Numbered from the stretch's first letter, positions 23,287-34,400 are shown. The stretch is DNA of 48,906 nt from Hydrogenobacter sp. (GCA_023255875.1 JAGDVY010000021.1:1-48906), one strand, 5' to 3'. Notes: a model not told the origin generated them from the sequence alone. Program-made: numbers and translations.

Positions 23287-24357
23287 TTACACCTTCAAAA
23301 GAGCCCATCCAAAAGTCTTGCCATCTTGCGTTATCCTTCTGGTCTTATTGACCTCATTTCTTACTTTGGATTGAGTTTGCCTAAAGACTTTCTCAAAAAG
23401 CTGTGGGTCTTCTCTCTTTACCAAAAGCATAACAGTAGTGCTCAGATAACCCTCGTGCTTTCCAAGTCTCAAGAGTATCCCATCATTAAGTCTTTTCTTT
23501 ATGTTTTCCAAATGCAGAACCGTTTGGTGTTTTCCCTTTTCTTTGAAAAACCTTATTTCCTCATCTAATAAATCTCCGTAAAACTTCTGTGAAAACTCTT
23601 TTAGCTTTTTGTAGAAGTTCTCAGGCTTTATGTAATCAAGAAACCTGTAGCTCCCAAACTTACTAAAGTGAGGCAGTATTTTTTGGTCTATATACTCCCT
23701 GAAATTCACTACCGTGCCCTCTTTTAGAGCTTCGCAAGGATAAATTTTCTCATTTGAGCCTACAAGCTCTGGCACTTCTACCTGTAGATGCCTTGGGTCT
23801 ATGGGTTCGCTATCAGAAACCACAAAGGCTTTAAAAAGGTCTTGCTGAGCGTTTCTTTTTTGTGCGTTCCTTGGATAGAAAACATTTTTCTCTAATATTT
23901 CTTCTGCATCCTTTATGTGTCCTTTCTGTAAAACTTCTATAAGCTCCTTCCTTATCTCTTTATTTTCCATCAACACACCAACCAAAAAGAGATGCCTGAT
24001 AGCTCCCTTTATCTCGCTACCGGGTATGTAGGGCTTATATACGCTCTTAATAAAGCTCTCTATCTGCAAGCTTTGGAGCTTTCCGTTAATTCTTACCGTA
24101 TATACAGGCTCTATCTTGTTCTTCAGATGCGGATAATCTTTAAACAGGCTCTCAAGAAAGGAGCTTCCTGCGGTAGATTGGGTCTTTATTGAAATAAGGA
24201 TGTTCTCTCTTAGATTTCTTGGTTCTCTTTCAACGACTTGAATAACTCTGTCAAAGAAATAGACTTTTAGATAAGGTCCCTCTTTTACAAAGTCAAAGCC
24301 TGTTAATCTCTCTCCATCACCTATATGCACTGGGGACAAAAGCTCAAGCTGTGCCAT
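23287..24357 (-). CDS. csm5: Type III-A effector subunit Csm5
   Basis: RAMP-family subunit that caps the 3' end of the crRNA in the Csm complex. The 356-residue protein starts MAQLELLSPVHIGDGERL and contains the RAMP signature YIPGSEIKGAIRHLFL near residue 120. It ends in GWALLKV. Its start overlaps csm4 by 14 nt. Confidence 0.85.
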   Translation of the reverse strand: MAQLELLSPVHIGDGERLTGFDFVKEGPYLKVYFFDRVIQVVEREPRNLRENILISIKTQSTAGSSFLESLFKDYPHLKNKIEPVYTVRINGKLQSLQIESFIKSVYKPYIPGSEIKGAIRHLFLVGVLMENKEIRKELIEVLQKGHIKDAEEILEKNVFYPRNAQKRNAQQDLFKAFVVSDSEPIDPRHLQVEVPELVGSNEKIYPCEALKEGTVVNFREYIDQKILPHFSKFGSYRFLDYIKPENFYKKLKEFSQKFYGDLLDEEIRFFKEKGKHQTVLHLENIKKRLNDGILLRLGKHEGYLSTTVMLLVKREDPQLFEKVFRQTQSKVRNEVNKTRRITQDGKTFGWALLKV

Positions 24358-25288
24358 TGCCTTCCCTCACAAAAAGTCCAAAGGCAAAGCCATACTGGTA
24401 TATGGTCCTTTGGTTATCCTGTAGCGCTACCTTTAAAGAGCCATAATAATCCTTTCTCTGTTTTAAGTGCATCACACTACCCGCACTCAGGTAAAGCATT
24501 CTCTTTTTCCACAAAAACCTTGTCATTCTCTCATAGTAGTTCTCTACCGCTCCAGTATAAACAAAAGTGTCATAAAGACTGCGATCAAGGTCAAAGTCAG
24601 GATCGTAAAAGCTTTCGGAAATAAGCACCATCTTATCGCTTTGAGGCTGAAGGTAGTCTTTTATCCAGTGTTCCTTTAGCTCTTTTGCTTCTACCTCAAA
24701 GTGTCCAAAGCCTGTGCTTTTATTCTTTCCGATGGGAACAAACCTAAGAGCGGACAAAACAGGCTCTTTGTAGGATGTATCAAAGAACCTTATAAAAACC
24801 TTAAAGGTATTAACATGATAAGCCTCTTCTGTGTAGTACTCTCCTCCTGCTGTGGTGTTTGTGATCCTGTTTATGCTTGCATGAGGTATGAGCAGTTTTT
24901 TTATGGGCACGCTTTGCGTTTTTGTGATCTGTATATCTGTAAGTGTTTTTATTCTGCCTTCCAAAAATCCTCTAAAGGTCTCCTCATCAACCAAGGACGC
25001 TTTTTTTAACTTCTTGAGCTTAGAGTAATTCTCTTTTGTTCCTTCGCAATAATCTTTACCTCCCAACTTCATCTGTGGCTTAGGAAAGTATAGCGTGCCT
25101 CCTACCTCGTACACAGGAGAAGATACCAAAAAGGGTGGCTTACCCTGACTAAACTCAGAGAGCATGTCCAAAAGCTTTTCTTCCGAATATAGATACTTTA
25201 TACCCCAGCAGATAGCCCCAAACAGAGTAAAAGACCTTATAGGACTGCCCACAAGACCCTTAGGCTTAAAGGTAACCTCAACTAGCAT
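24344..25288 (-). CDS. csm4: Type III-A effector subunit Csm4
   Basis: RAMP protein that binds the crRNA 5' handle and contacts Cas10. It is 314 residues from ATG 25288 (MLVEVTFKPKG), which has AGGAAAG upstream; the longer open frame to 25315 would overlap csm3 by 38 nt. It contains GSPIRSFTLFGAICWG and a glycine loop NKSTGFGHFEVEAK. It overlaps csm3 by 11 nt. Confidence 0.86.
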   Translation of the reverse strand: MLVEVTFKPKGLVGSPIRSFTLFGAICWGIKYLYSEEKLLDMLSEFSQGKPPFLVSSPVYEVGGTLYFPKPQMKLGGKDYCEGTKENYSKLKKLKKASLVDEETFRGFLEGRIKTLTDIQITKTQSVPIKKLLIPHASINRITNTTAGGEYYTEEAYHVNTFKVFIRFFDTSYKEPVLSALRFVPIGKNKSTGFGHFEVEAKELKEHWIKDYLQPQSDKMVLISESFYDPDFDLDRSLYDTFVYTGAVENYYERMTRFLWKKRMLYLSAGSVMHLKQRKDYYGSLKVALQDNQRTIYQYGFAFGLFVREGNGTA

Positions 25289-26135
25289 TTTTAGACTTTC
25301 CTGTGATTTCCTCAAGCTTTTTTATGATTTCTTGGTCTTTTATTTCTGCAAGAGAGCCAAACTTTCCTATCTCGTTCTCCTGACCTTTTCCAAGGTAGTA
25401 TTCCTTTGGTCTATACACCAGCTTTATGTTTTCAAACTTGACCCTTCCAGAACCCCTTGAGCCATAGCCTCCAAGGTAGCTGTCTTCCAATGCCCTCATG
25501 CCTGCAAACACAAGACTTAAGCGTTCCTCATCCCCCTCTTTATACATATCAAAAACCATCTTACCTTCAAAGATGGCACCAGCGGGCACACGCTCCACTT
25601 TACGTGGGTTTGCCCTTGATGTGATCCTGTTTATCTGGTTTTCTGTCTTTACCTCAGTCAGCAAGCCTTGGGTGATCTCCTGCAAGACTTCTAAGCTCTC
25701 TTTTGTCAGGTAGGCATCAAAAACCTTGAGCCTTGGCGGTCCAGGAAGCTCTTTTGGGTTTTCTTTTGCTATATTTTCTACGGTCTTTTGATCTCCTGTA
25801 CCAAAGACTATACACACATTACATCTTCCACAATCGCAGGGTTTGCCAGCGTTATTTATGTCGTTGGAATATTTAGAAAGCATTTGATCTACTCTATTCA
25901 TTATCCACTCAAGAGAGCTTCTCATCTTGCCCTTTATGGAAGAACCGGGTATGTAGGGTGTGCCTTCTGGCATGTCCGTGCCATCTTGGTAAAACTTGGG
26001 TATGGGTGCAGTTGTCTTTATCACTGGGTTGTCAAGACCACCTATCTCAAAATTTTCCTTAGAGCCACCCACTCTTAAGCCCGTAAGAGCTTTCAGGTGA
26101 TAGGTGATGATCACAGACCCCCTATAACTAAACAT
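25278..26135 (-). CDS. csm3: Type III-A backbone subunit Csm3 (target RNA nuclease)
   Basis: Repeated backbone subunit that cleaves target RNA every six nucleotides. The 285-residue protein has LRVGGSKENFEIGGLDNPVIK, in which Asp35 corresponds to the catalytic aspartate (Asp33 of Streptococcus thermophilus Csm3). It also has YIPGSSIKGKMRSSLEW, and a CDCGRCNVCIVFGT zinc-binding loop. It is longer than typical Csm3 by some 60 residues. Target RNA cutting is expected to be intact. Confidence 0.92.
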   Translation of the reverse strand: MFSYRGSVIITYHLKALTGLRVGGSKENFEIGGLDNPVIKTTAPIPKFYQDGTDMPEGTPYIPGSSIKGKMRSSLEWIMNRVDQMLSKYSNDINNAGKPCDCGRCNVCIVFGTGDQKTVENIAKENPKELPGPPRLKVFDAYLTKESLEVLQEITQGLLTEVKTENQINRITSRANPRKVERVPAGAIFEGKMVFDMYKEGDEERLSLVFAGMRALEDSYLGGYGSRGSGRVKFENIKLVYRPKEYYLGKGQENEIGKFGSLAEIKDQEIIKKLEEITGKSKNAS

Positions 26136-26137
26136 GT

Positions 26138-26599
26138 TTAGCCTCCTCTTTCCTTTTTAGAAGTTTTTGAATAAGCAACTATAGACATCATAAAGTCGTG
26201 GGCTTTCTCTAAGCTTTTCATAGCTCTCTCTGTAGCGTTAGATATGAGATCGTTATCTATTTTGTCAAGTATAGTATGAACTAAATCTTTAAATTCCTTT
26301 TTTATTACTCCTCTGTTAGCTTGATACTCAACTATTGCGTAAAGCCTGTAAAGTTCTGGCTTTATTTCATATAGATTTTCTACTTTCTTGGCTTTATTGT
26401 AAAGAGATTTGAGCTCGTGGTATATACGCCTAAGCTGTACTACGGTCATATCAAGGGCTTCTAAACATTCAGCGAGTCTTTTTCCATAGCCATCTCTTGG
26501 GTGAAAGATTTTTCTATCATCTATCTTGCTAAGGTCTGTTCTTCTTAACTCTTCATTTACTTCCTTTATTTTTTGTCTTGCTTCATCTTGCTTACACAT
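26138..26599 (-). CDS. csm2: Type III-A small subunit Csm2
   Basis: All-helical 153-residue subunit of the Csm filament. The segment LDMTVVQLRRIYHELKSLYNKA matches the conserved LT.xQLR.fy motif of Csm2, and the tail carries ERAMKSLEKAHDFMMSIVAY. It starts at ATG 26599 behind GGAGG, 2 nt after cas10. Confidence 0.85.
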   Translation of the reverse strand: MCKQDEARQKIKEVNEELRRTDLSKIDDRKIFHPRDGYGKRLAECLEALDMTVVQLRRIYHELKSLYNKAKKVENLYEIKPELYRLYAIVEYQANRGVIKKEFKDLVHTILDKIDNDLISNATERAMKSLEKAHDFMMSIVAYSKTSKKERGG

Positions 26600-26601
26600 A
26601 T

Positions 26602-29028
26602 CTAACCTCCTGTATTTTTATTAACTGCCTTATTACTTTTTTTCTGACGGGTCTTCATAAGTATGTACTTTAGCACAAAGCGTGCTTGCTCCAAGTCTAT
26701 CTGGTAATCTTCATTCAAAATAAGCTTAATGAATTCGTTCGCTTTACTTTCTTCCAAGTTCCTGTAAGTAAAGTAATAAAGTAGTGGATAAAAGCGCATG
26801 TCAAGCACACCTTTTTTGGAGTGTTGTTTTAAAAGGTTGTAGATTTTATACACAAAGCTACGGTTTAAATTTTCGTAATCTACATTATCCAAATTTTTAA
26901 TGGCTTCTTCTAACTTTTTCCATGTTAGAACCTCAGATAACACCGCTATTGCAGGCTTTTTCTCCTTTGCTTTATCTTCCTCCTTTCCTGCACCTTCTGC
27001 ACCCAGCCTCACTGGATACTTGGGACCAGCCAGGTATATACCCGCAGAAAGGTCAAACCTGCTATTTGAGCTTGTCTCACCTTCTGTATAAGACTTGAAC
27101 TCATCTCTTATTTCTTTTAGAGCATAAAGGCTATCCTCCCAGTAGCCTATCAAGAAAAGGTCATCTCCACCCGAATAAACTGTGTATATGCTTTTGGGAA
27201 ATTTCTCCCTTATTATGGCATTTACCACGCCTGAGAAAAAGAGTTCTAAATTCCTGCTTAATGTTGCCACTCTTGAGATAGAATAGTCCTTCTTTAGACC
27301 GCAGGCAAAGATGTAGCCCAGGTTATCCACATCCGCCCGAGCAAATCCCAAGAGCTCATACCCACTCTCTGCATCTTTTACAAGGCTCACAAGGTCAAGA
27401 ACGTTGTTCTCTTCATCGGTTGGCACAGTCCTTGCCAAAAACCTAAAGCCATCCACATCCTTAAGTTTTTCTGTGTTTGTGTTGTTGATGGCATACAAAA
27501 AACCCTCTGTGTTATGTTTTTTGTCTTTTAAAAAGGCAATGCCACCTATGGGTTCTATCTGTAGGTCTGCTTCCTTTGGATTTTTGGTAATAAGTAGGTA
27601 ATCCGCCTTTACCGCCTTTGCACCCAAGGTCTCAAACTCTCTGCATACATGGCACACTAATTGATTTCCTTCCTCATCGTAATCCTCTTCCACTAACACG
27701 CTCCTACAAGATGGACAGAGGACTTTCCCTTCTGGCTTCTGCCAGTCTTGGTTAGCAAGCTCCTCAAATCTCTCTATCACTCTGTAGAACTTTCTCTTTT
27801 TCTTCTCTTCCACTTTCTCATATAGACTCTTTACCACCTCTCTAAAGTTCGATGCATACTCACCACTTTCTTCTTGTATCCTGAGCATGTTGGCGTTAAA
27901 TTCGTGATGGGTCAGAACAAACCCAAGAGCACCGTTGTATTTGCTTATGAGAGCCTCTTCTACCCTCTGCTCTATCTTTGCTAATTTTTGATCTATGCCT
28001 TCTTCGTAGCCCACAAGAGCCCAAAACTTACCACCACCAGCATACAAAAGGTTTGCCCTTGGATAGCCAAGCTCCTTAAGTAGGTATCTGCCCACCAGCT
28101 CGGGAAGGATAGCCAAGAACAAGCTTTTGCCCCTTAGCCTTTTGGCAGAGCCTTTATAGCCAGAAAGGTTATAAAGAAAGTTTTGGATACCTGTTATGTC
28201 TCCATCAATGAGAACAAACTTGAGCCTTTCTCCTGCCTCTTTGTAGTTTATAGGTTTTCCTATATATCTTTCCACTACACTCTTGTTGTAGTCAGTCCAA
28301 AGGGATGCAGAAAGACAGGCAACAACGCGTGAGTGGTCAAAGAGAGATATATCAGGGTAATGAGAGTCCTTTCTCTCTTGGTCCCAAGTGCTTGCAGGCA
28401 CACACCAAAAGTGCTTATAGAAGATGTGATAGAGCCTTTCAAAAGCCCTCTCAAGGTCAGAAAAATCTATACTATCCAATCCCTCTTTAAAGCCAGAGAG
28501 TAGCCCTTGGTACTTGTTTTTTATTTCCTCATCTATCTTTTGTCTTTCACCTATATCTATGCGCGCTTTTATCTCTTGATAGTCTTTAGGATACACGAGT
28601 TTGTAGTCTTTTGGCGTTTCAAAATCCACCTCAAGGGGCTTTAGCTCGTAGTAATGATTCCACTCTACATTCTTGTGTTCTCCGTCAAGCTCCACAACGG
28701 AAAAGACATTCATAAGAAGCTTTACCTTTTCCTCTGAGGTCCTAAGACTCCTTTCGGAGCTTGCAAAGTAGTCTGCAAAGCGATAGATGTAAGAGTGTAT
28801 GTCTTCCAGTGTTTCTGGCTTGTGATGGTATGCGCTACTGATTACCTTTTTGTAATCCTCTTCACTTAGCTTTTGCTTTAGGTGTTCTTCTACAAAGTTA
28901 TAAGAGAGTTTGGCATGCTTATAATTAAACTCTTGGTAGTTCTTATCTTCAACACCAGCTCTTTGGAGGACCTTGCCTATGTCATGAAGAAGCCCACCTA
29001 TTGCAAGCAGTAGCCTCTCTCTTTCCAT
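26602..29028 (-). CDS. cas10: Cas10/Csm1, HD nuclease and cyclase subunit
   Basis: Large subunit of the type III-A effector, about 808 residues. In order: an N-terminal HD domain (LLHDIGK at about 14-20, YHH near 68, FAD near 86), a first palm region (VLIDGDITGIQNFLY), a four-cysteine zinc finger (CPSC...CHVC near 438-462), and a second palm with FARADVDNLG and the catalytic YSGGDDLFLIG near 620. Both HD and GGDD are intact, which predicts target-activated ssDNA cutting and cyclic oligoadenylate synthesis. ATG 29028 is preferred over GTG 29031. It lies 11 nt after the Argonaute-like gene. Confidence 0.95.
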   Translation of the reverse strand: MERERLLLAIGGLLHDIGKVLQRAGVEDKNYQEFNYKHAKLSYNFVEEHLKQKLSEEDYKKVISSAYHHKPETLEDIHSYIYRFADYFASSERSLRTSEEKVKLLMNVFSVVELDGEHKNVEWNHYYELKPLEVDFETPKDYKLVYPKDYQEIKARIDIGERQKIDEEIKNKYQGLLSGFKEGLDSIDFSDLERAFERLYHIFYKHFWCVPASTWDQERKDSHYPDISLFDHSRVVACLSASLWTDYNKSVVERYIGKPINYKEAGERLKFVLIDGDITGIQNFLYNLSGYKGSAKRLRGKSLFLAILPELVGRYLLKELGYPRANLLYAGGGKFWALVGYEEGIDQKLAKIEQRVEEALISKYNGALGFVLTHHEFNANMLRIQEESGEYASNFREVVKSLYEKVEEKKKRKFYRVIERFEELANQDWQKPEGKVLCPSCRSVLVEEDYDEEGNQLVCHVCREFETLGAKAVKADYLLITKNPKEADLQIEPIGGIAFLKDKKHNTEGFLYAINNTNTEKLKDVDGFRFLARTVPTDEENNVLDLVSLVKDAESGYELLGFARADVDNLGYIFACGLKKDYSISRVATLSRNLELFFSGVVNAIIREKFPKSIYTVYSGGDDLFLIGYWEDSLYALKEIRDEFKSYTEGETSSNSRFDLSAGIYLAGPKYPVRLGAEGAGKEEDKAKEKKPAIAVLSEVLTWKKLEEAIKNLDNVDYENLNRSFVYKIYNLLKQHSKKGVLDMRFYPLLYYFTYRNLEESKANEFIKLILNEDYQIDLEQARFVLKYILMKTRQKKSNKAVNKNTGG

Positions 29029-29039
29029 CACTCTCTATA

Positions 29040-31418
29040 TTAACCCCCTTCCTTGTCTTCTTCTGACGCAACCCCACCTACTGGCACTTTGCTTGCAAGA
29101 TATAAAAGTTCATAGAGAGTACCACTTAGTCCCATAGTGTAGTCTCCATTGTCCCTCCTTAACTTGATGTAAAGGTTTTTCTTCTTCTGCCAGAGTTCCA
29201 ACTTGGCATAAGGTGTTTGAAAGGACTCACTCTCATATTGGGAAAGGGCAAGCACGGTAAGCAAAAAGAGGCTCTTCCTTTCCCTATAAACCTCGTCTTC
29301 TTCCCATCCTGGACCTTCTGTAGAAAACACCTGAAGGGCAGAATGATAAAAGCTTTCTCCATCTGGCAGAGAAAAACGGCTACTTTGTAGATCCGCAGGC
29401 TTTATAGCTATACTCACCTTTTGCTTTTGGATATCTATACTTAGCTCTTTTCTGAGCTTTTCAAACTCGCTTGTGTATATCACAAAACAGTCTTTTTCCG
29501 CTTTCTCTGAAATATAGGCAATAGGTAGCTCACTATATTCCACAAAAAGGCTTCTTTGTTTTATCAGGTCCGCTCGAGAAGACCTGTTTATTATGTCCCT
29601 TATGTAAGACTCTTCCTGCTTACCAGCGGTTATAAAGCAAAACTTTGTATCTTTACTTATTCTGTTTTCTATCCACTTAATTAACCTATCTCTGTCAAAA
29701 TCCACTCCACCAGCAAGAATTATAAACTTGTCCTCTATCTCCACCTTTACCTTATTGCCCTCTATCCGCAACGCATAAGCCTCGTAAAGGTAATGTCTGG
29801 AGACCTTACCGTTAGGATTGTATCGTTCATAACAAAAACCTGTAGAAGGCTTCTCAAGAAGGGCATAAATGGTCAGTTTTTCTGGCACTTTGAAACCCTC
29901 AAACTCAAACTCAAGCCTCTTTAGGTCTTTCATAAGGCTGATAAAGAGGTTTTTGTAAATACTTCCTATATCCCTTTCTTGAATGCCTTTCCCATAGTCA
30001 ATAAAGCGTTGTATGGTTTGTTTGTTTAGAGTCTGCACAGGAAGGCTAAAGAAGTCGTAGGCGAGGGAAAAGTAATTCCAGAAGGGATAACTACCATTTT
30101 CTTCTCGCACATCAGTATCAAGCAAGAGAATTATAGCGTGAGGTTTGTTCCTTTTTTGTGATAGTCTCACAAAACTTTTAAGTCTTGCTATGAAGAAAAT
30201 CAAGCTAAAAAGCAAATCCATAGAATCCCTTACTTCAAGCTCCCTTTTTGAGTAATCTATCTTTTTAAGCTTTTCAAAGCCTGGTATTAGTTTCTCTATA
30301 CTTGACTTTCCACTAATTTTTAGCTCTATACCTCCTGTGAATCTCTTAAAGTTATCAACTGCCTTCTGAAATCCTTCTATAAAATCCCCTACCTTTTCCT
30401 TAAGGCTCTCCTCGTAAAACACATAAACCTCAACCTCCTTATTTGGAACACTAAAAACACCATAACTTAGCCTACCCTCTACCTCATGACCCCTTTGTAC
30501 AAAAGCACCAATAGTTTTATCATTCCTTTCTCCACTCAAGAGTTTTTTGAGTATTTCTCTCCAATCCTTTCTCAGTCTCTCTAAGAACTCTTTGCTGTAT
30601 GCTCTATCAAGCAAGCCTTTTAACCACTCTAAACTCAGACCATTTTCATCAAGAGCAAATATGAGGTCTTCCCAAAGGCTCTCATCCTGCTTTATTTCCT
30701 GCAGAAGTTCCTCAGGCTTTTTCTCCCTTTCAAAGAGTCTTGCTTTGCTCAGGAGCGTGGCAAACTCAAAGGTGGTAAAGTCAAAAGGTGCCAAGTAACC
30801 AAAAAGCTTAAATATGGGTGAATGGGTAATACTTTCTTCCGAAAGTCCCCACTCAAGTATGTCCGAAAGCTTAAGAACATTTTCAAGATAAGCTTTTATT
30901 TCCTTATCCTCAGTTAGGTCCTTCCAGATCCCTACAAGAGTTTTTCTCAGCTCCCATATCTTTTCTTTGCTGAGTCTTTCTTCGGAGACCTCCTGCGGGT
31001 GTATGATCTTAAGAAAAACAAATCCCGATCTTCTTTTTATCTCTCCTGCTGTGGAAACCTGACCTGCTACTATCCTTACAAACTCATTCTCTTTAAACCT
31101 GGGAAAGAGAGCGTTCATGTCCTTTTTAAAAAGACTGCGAGGTTTGTACCAGATAACATGGTCTTTTATGTAAATGGCTTTACCTTCTACTCGGTATTTG
31201 GTAGAGCTTATCAATCTTTCAAACTCCGCTCTTATATTTTCTTTATCCTGAGGATTATCTATGAGCTTGTAGAGTATGACAGAAAGGCCATCTCTGAGGT
31301 TATCCGCAGTGGGCCAAAAGAAGCCACCATAAATGAAGTTTCTGCTATGAAATATACCATTTGAAAAGTATTCCATACACTCTAACTTCTCCCTTGCGCT
31401 TAATTCAAACTTATCCAT
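29040..31418 (-). CDS. Candidate Argonaute/PIWI-like protein (MID-PIWI), probably catalytically inactive
   Basis: The 792-residue protein is not a known Cas family to me. Residues 1-300 are unassigned and mostly helical. From about 318 the order of elements follows prokaryotic Argonautes. A strand pair (SYGVFSVPNKEVEVYVFY) comes first, then a MID-like segment with HAIILLLDTDV near 427 and FFSLPVQTLNKQTI near 456-469. The helix SIYKNLFISLMKDLKRL is next, then a PIWI-like start KLTIYALLEKPSTG near 514. FCFITAGKQEES near 593 sits where RDG is expected. The C-terminal pattern LLTVLALSQYESESFQTPYAKLELW near 719-742 resembles the conserved Argonaute end. The DEDX acids appear replaced, so cleavage is unlikely. 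It overlaps the nuclease-helicase by 8 nt (ATGGATAA) and precedes cas10 by 11 nt. PIWI-RE proteins are an alternative. Confidence 0.45.
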   Translation of the reverse strand: MDKFELSAREKLECMEYFSNGIFHSRNFIYGGFFWPTADNLRDGLSVILYKLIDNPQDKENIRAEFERLISSTKYRVEGKAIYIKDHVIWYKPRSLFKKDMNALFPRFKENEFVRIVAGQVSTAGEIKRRSGFVFLKIIHPQEVSEERLSKEKIWELRKTLVGIWKDLTEDKEIKAYLENVLKLSDILEWGLSEESITHSPIFKLFGYLAPFDFTTFEFATLLSKARLFEREKKPEELLQEIKQDESLWEDLIFALDENGLSLEWLKGLLDRAYSKEFLERLRKDWREILKKLLSGERNDKTIGAFVQRGHEVEGRLSYGVFSVPNKEVEVYVFYEESLKEKVGDFIEGFQKAVDNFKRFTGGIELKISGKSSIEKLIPGFEKLKKIDYSKRELEVRDSMDLLFSLIFFIARLKSFVRLSQKRNKPHAIILLLDTDVREENGSYPFWNYFSLAYDFFSLPVQTLNKQTIQRFIDYGKGIQERDIGSIYKNLFISLMKDLKRLEFEFEGFKVPEKLTIYALLEKPSTGFCYERYNPNGKVSRHYLYEAYALRIEGNKVKVEIEDKFIILAGGVDFDRDRLIKWIENRISKDTKFCFITAGKQEESYIRDIINRSSRADLIKQRSLFVEYSELPIAYISEKAEKDCFVIYTSEFEKLRKELSIDIQKQKVSIAIKPADLQSSRFSLPDGESFYHSALQVFSTEGPGWEEDEVYRERKSLFLLTVLALSQYESESFQTPYAKLELWQKKKNLYIKLRRDNGDYTMGLSGTLYELLYLASKVPVGGVASEEDKEGG

Positions 31419-34400
31419 TGTGCCCCTCCAGGAGCCCTTTTATAAATTCTATTGGAAACTTTACAAACCTTCCACTCAAAACCTCTGTATAAGGATAATC
31501 CTCCGTCAAAGTAATGCAAGCATACTCGTTATAATCATTTTCCCTAATGGCACAATAACACTTGGTTTGGGGTTGTATTGTTCCCATAAGCACATCTGCA
31601 TCACCCCTTCCTATGTTTTTCCTTACCCTAAACTCTAACTTCTCTCCGGGTCTTAGAAAGTGTCTTACAAGCACTATAGAATAAATAGGTACAAGCACGG
31701 GTACCTCATCCTGTTGAGCAGGTAATAGGTTGTTTATTAAATCTTCTAATTCTTTGGTGCGATCCTCGTTGTGCTCTTTAAGGCGTTCTTTTAAACTATC
31801 AAATAGATCTTTGAGCTGTCGTCTTTTACTGTTATCAAAGCTTGATCGCAGAGGTTGCCTAAAGAGCAGGTAAGGGTGAAAGTAGCTTTCATAGGAGTCT
31901 AATTTTAAATTTACCACGCTTGCAGAAAGGGCAGAAAGGAGTATTTCTCCGAGCTTTCCAAGTTCGTGATTGTTTTCTATCTCTCGTATGCCGTCTATAA
32001 AGCTTATTACATTCTCAATATCTGAGAGACCGTTAGGTATGTAGCGCGTTTTGTATTGGCTGGGAATTGGCACGAGCACATTGCCTTCTGAGCTTTTGAG
32101 AAACTGCTCTATTATCCTTGAAACTACAAAGTCAAGCTCAAGCCTTTGCTCTATGCTATGCTTTCGGTAGAGTAGTTCAAGCAAGCCTCTATCTATATTC
32201 TCCTCATCAAGATACTCCTCAATCCTGTTTAGTATGTAATCACTCGTAGGGTATATTATGTAGGTCAGATACAGGGTCTTAGGTTCTTGCTCTGTCTTTT
32301 CATCTCCCCTTGCTCGGGATATGGACTGTATGAGCTCCACCAAATTCCCTTCTATACCCCAGTCGTATATAATCGTGTATATTCTGTTTACTGGCTTGTG
32401 CTGTCTGCTTAGGTCTATGCCTCTGGAAATGACAGAGGTGGCAAGGATAATGTCCTCGTTTCCTTCGTTTATCCTTTCCTGACTTTTTCTTGAATCTGCA
32501 GTGGCTATTAAGGTGCTAAAACCTTTTTCCTCAAGTTTATCCTTGAGCATAGACAGATGCTCTTTGTATTGAACAAACACAAGGGCGGTACTCTTATCTT
32601 TGTCCTTAAAGGTTTGTTCTATGAAGTCTGCAAGTTTATTAACAATTTCTTCGTCTTTTTCTCCTATACCTTCAATGAACATAAACTTCCTCACCAGGCT
32701 TATCTCAGGTGAAGGGTATCCGTGTTTGGCAAAAGAGTAAATCTTAATACCTTCCTCTTCAAAAGCCAGACTATCTTTGAACTCGCTTAGGACCACCGCA
32801 TTGGGCATCACTTCAAACTTCTTGTACTCTACTAAAAGTCTTTCAAGGAGAGCGGGTGTGTATCCGTTAGCATCAAAGAGATAAAGGTTAGCCCTTCCAC
32901 CTTTTGCTTTTATAGACCTTAAGACTTTAAGAAGCTCTTCTATGGCAAAAAGCCCATTTTGGTGTCCAAAAAATTCATCTAGTATAAAGTGAAAGGTGTA
33001 ATTCTTTAAAAGCCTACCAGATAGTTTTCTTATAATGTGTCTCTTTACCGTGCTTTCTTCATTTATCTGTGTGCCTACTATAGCTTGTTGTGTAACAAAA
33101 GCCCAAATGAATCGCTTCTCTTTGTCTTGTGCTGTAAGTTTTCTAACTTTCTCCACTGTTCTCTTTATTATGCCTTCCTGAGGAGATAGATTTTCTGCTA
33201 CATCGCCTTTTGCTTGCACGTATTTTCCTTTGCTGTAATCTCTCTTTTCATATACAAGTGCCACCTCTGATCCTTTTTTCTTCATAACCTGGTATTCTCT
33301 ATCTAAAAGTACCTTACGCGTCGCAAAGTAAAAAACTATGTGATTTCCTTCTAAGTTGAGTATTAGCTCTCTGGTTTGGGAAGTTTTTCCGCTTCCTGCG
33401 GAATGGAAAAGACAGATAGCTTTCGCTGGATCGTCTAACTTTAAAAACTCCTCAAGCCTTCTTCTTACATCTTCCCTTGCGGAGTGTATGGGATCGGGCT
33501 TTATGGTGATGATTTCTTCCTCTCTTCTTTTTATTTCCTTCATGAGATTTTCTATTTCTTCTTGGGTCTGTTTGATGAGTCTATTCATCCTGGCTCTTGA
33601 ACTTGGATCAATCTCTTCATATTCCCATGTTTTTTCCTTCACTTTACTGTAAAGCTCCCTTATCCTTTCTCTGTAAGGAGTTAGGTCCTTCCCTTCAAGA
33701 TAAAAACGAGCAACAAAGGGCTCTGCCAGAGGATAAAGCAAGGAAAGACACACCTCCTTGAGGTACTCCTTTGGGTTTTCACAAAGGTAATCAACTGCAT
33801 AAGAGAGGACCTGAAGAAAGCCTTTTAGCTCTCCCGAAGCGTACCTGAGGCCAAGCAGTTTTTCCTCCACCTTAAGTATGTTCTCTAGGAACTTTTCAAA
33901 GCTTAGCTCCCCCAAAGATAGATTCACGGGGAGCCCATAAGTTCTAAAAGGTAGTTTGATCCCTTTCTCTTTTTTAGAAAAGAGCTCATTTATTCCGTTG
34001 CGAGCTCCTGCCAATTTAAAATCCACCACATAGAGGGTATCATTTGCGATAAAAAGTAGGTCCGCATTGTGATATATGCCTGCCTGGGAACTTTCCTCTC
34101 CCATGTGATACTTTATGAGCTTTATATTACTTAAGCTCTTTTGGTAAAAGTAGCCCTCATAGTAGCCAACAAGGAAGAGAAATAGAAGGTAGTTTTGCGG
34201 AGTGTCCTCAAGTCCTAAGTTCTTAAGAGCTTCTGGTGGATCTTGTGTGGGTTCAAAGGGTATGTTTCTTTCAAGCAGGTCCAAAGTGGGAAGGTATGCA
34301 TAACCTTCTTTGTGCTCTTTTAGTTCGTCCTTGAGTTTGACAAAGACTTGCTTTTCCTTAAAGCTCTCATAATCATCAAGAATGTCCTTTAAAAAGCCAA

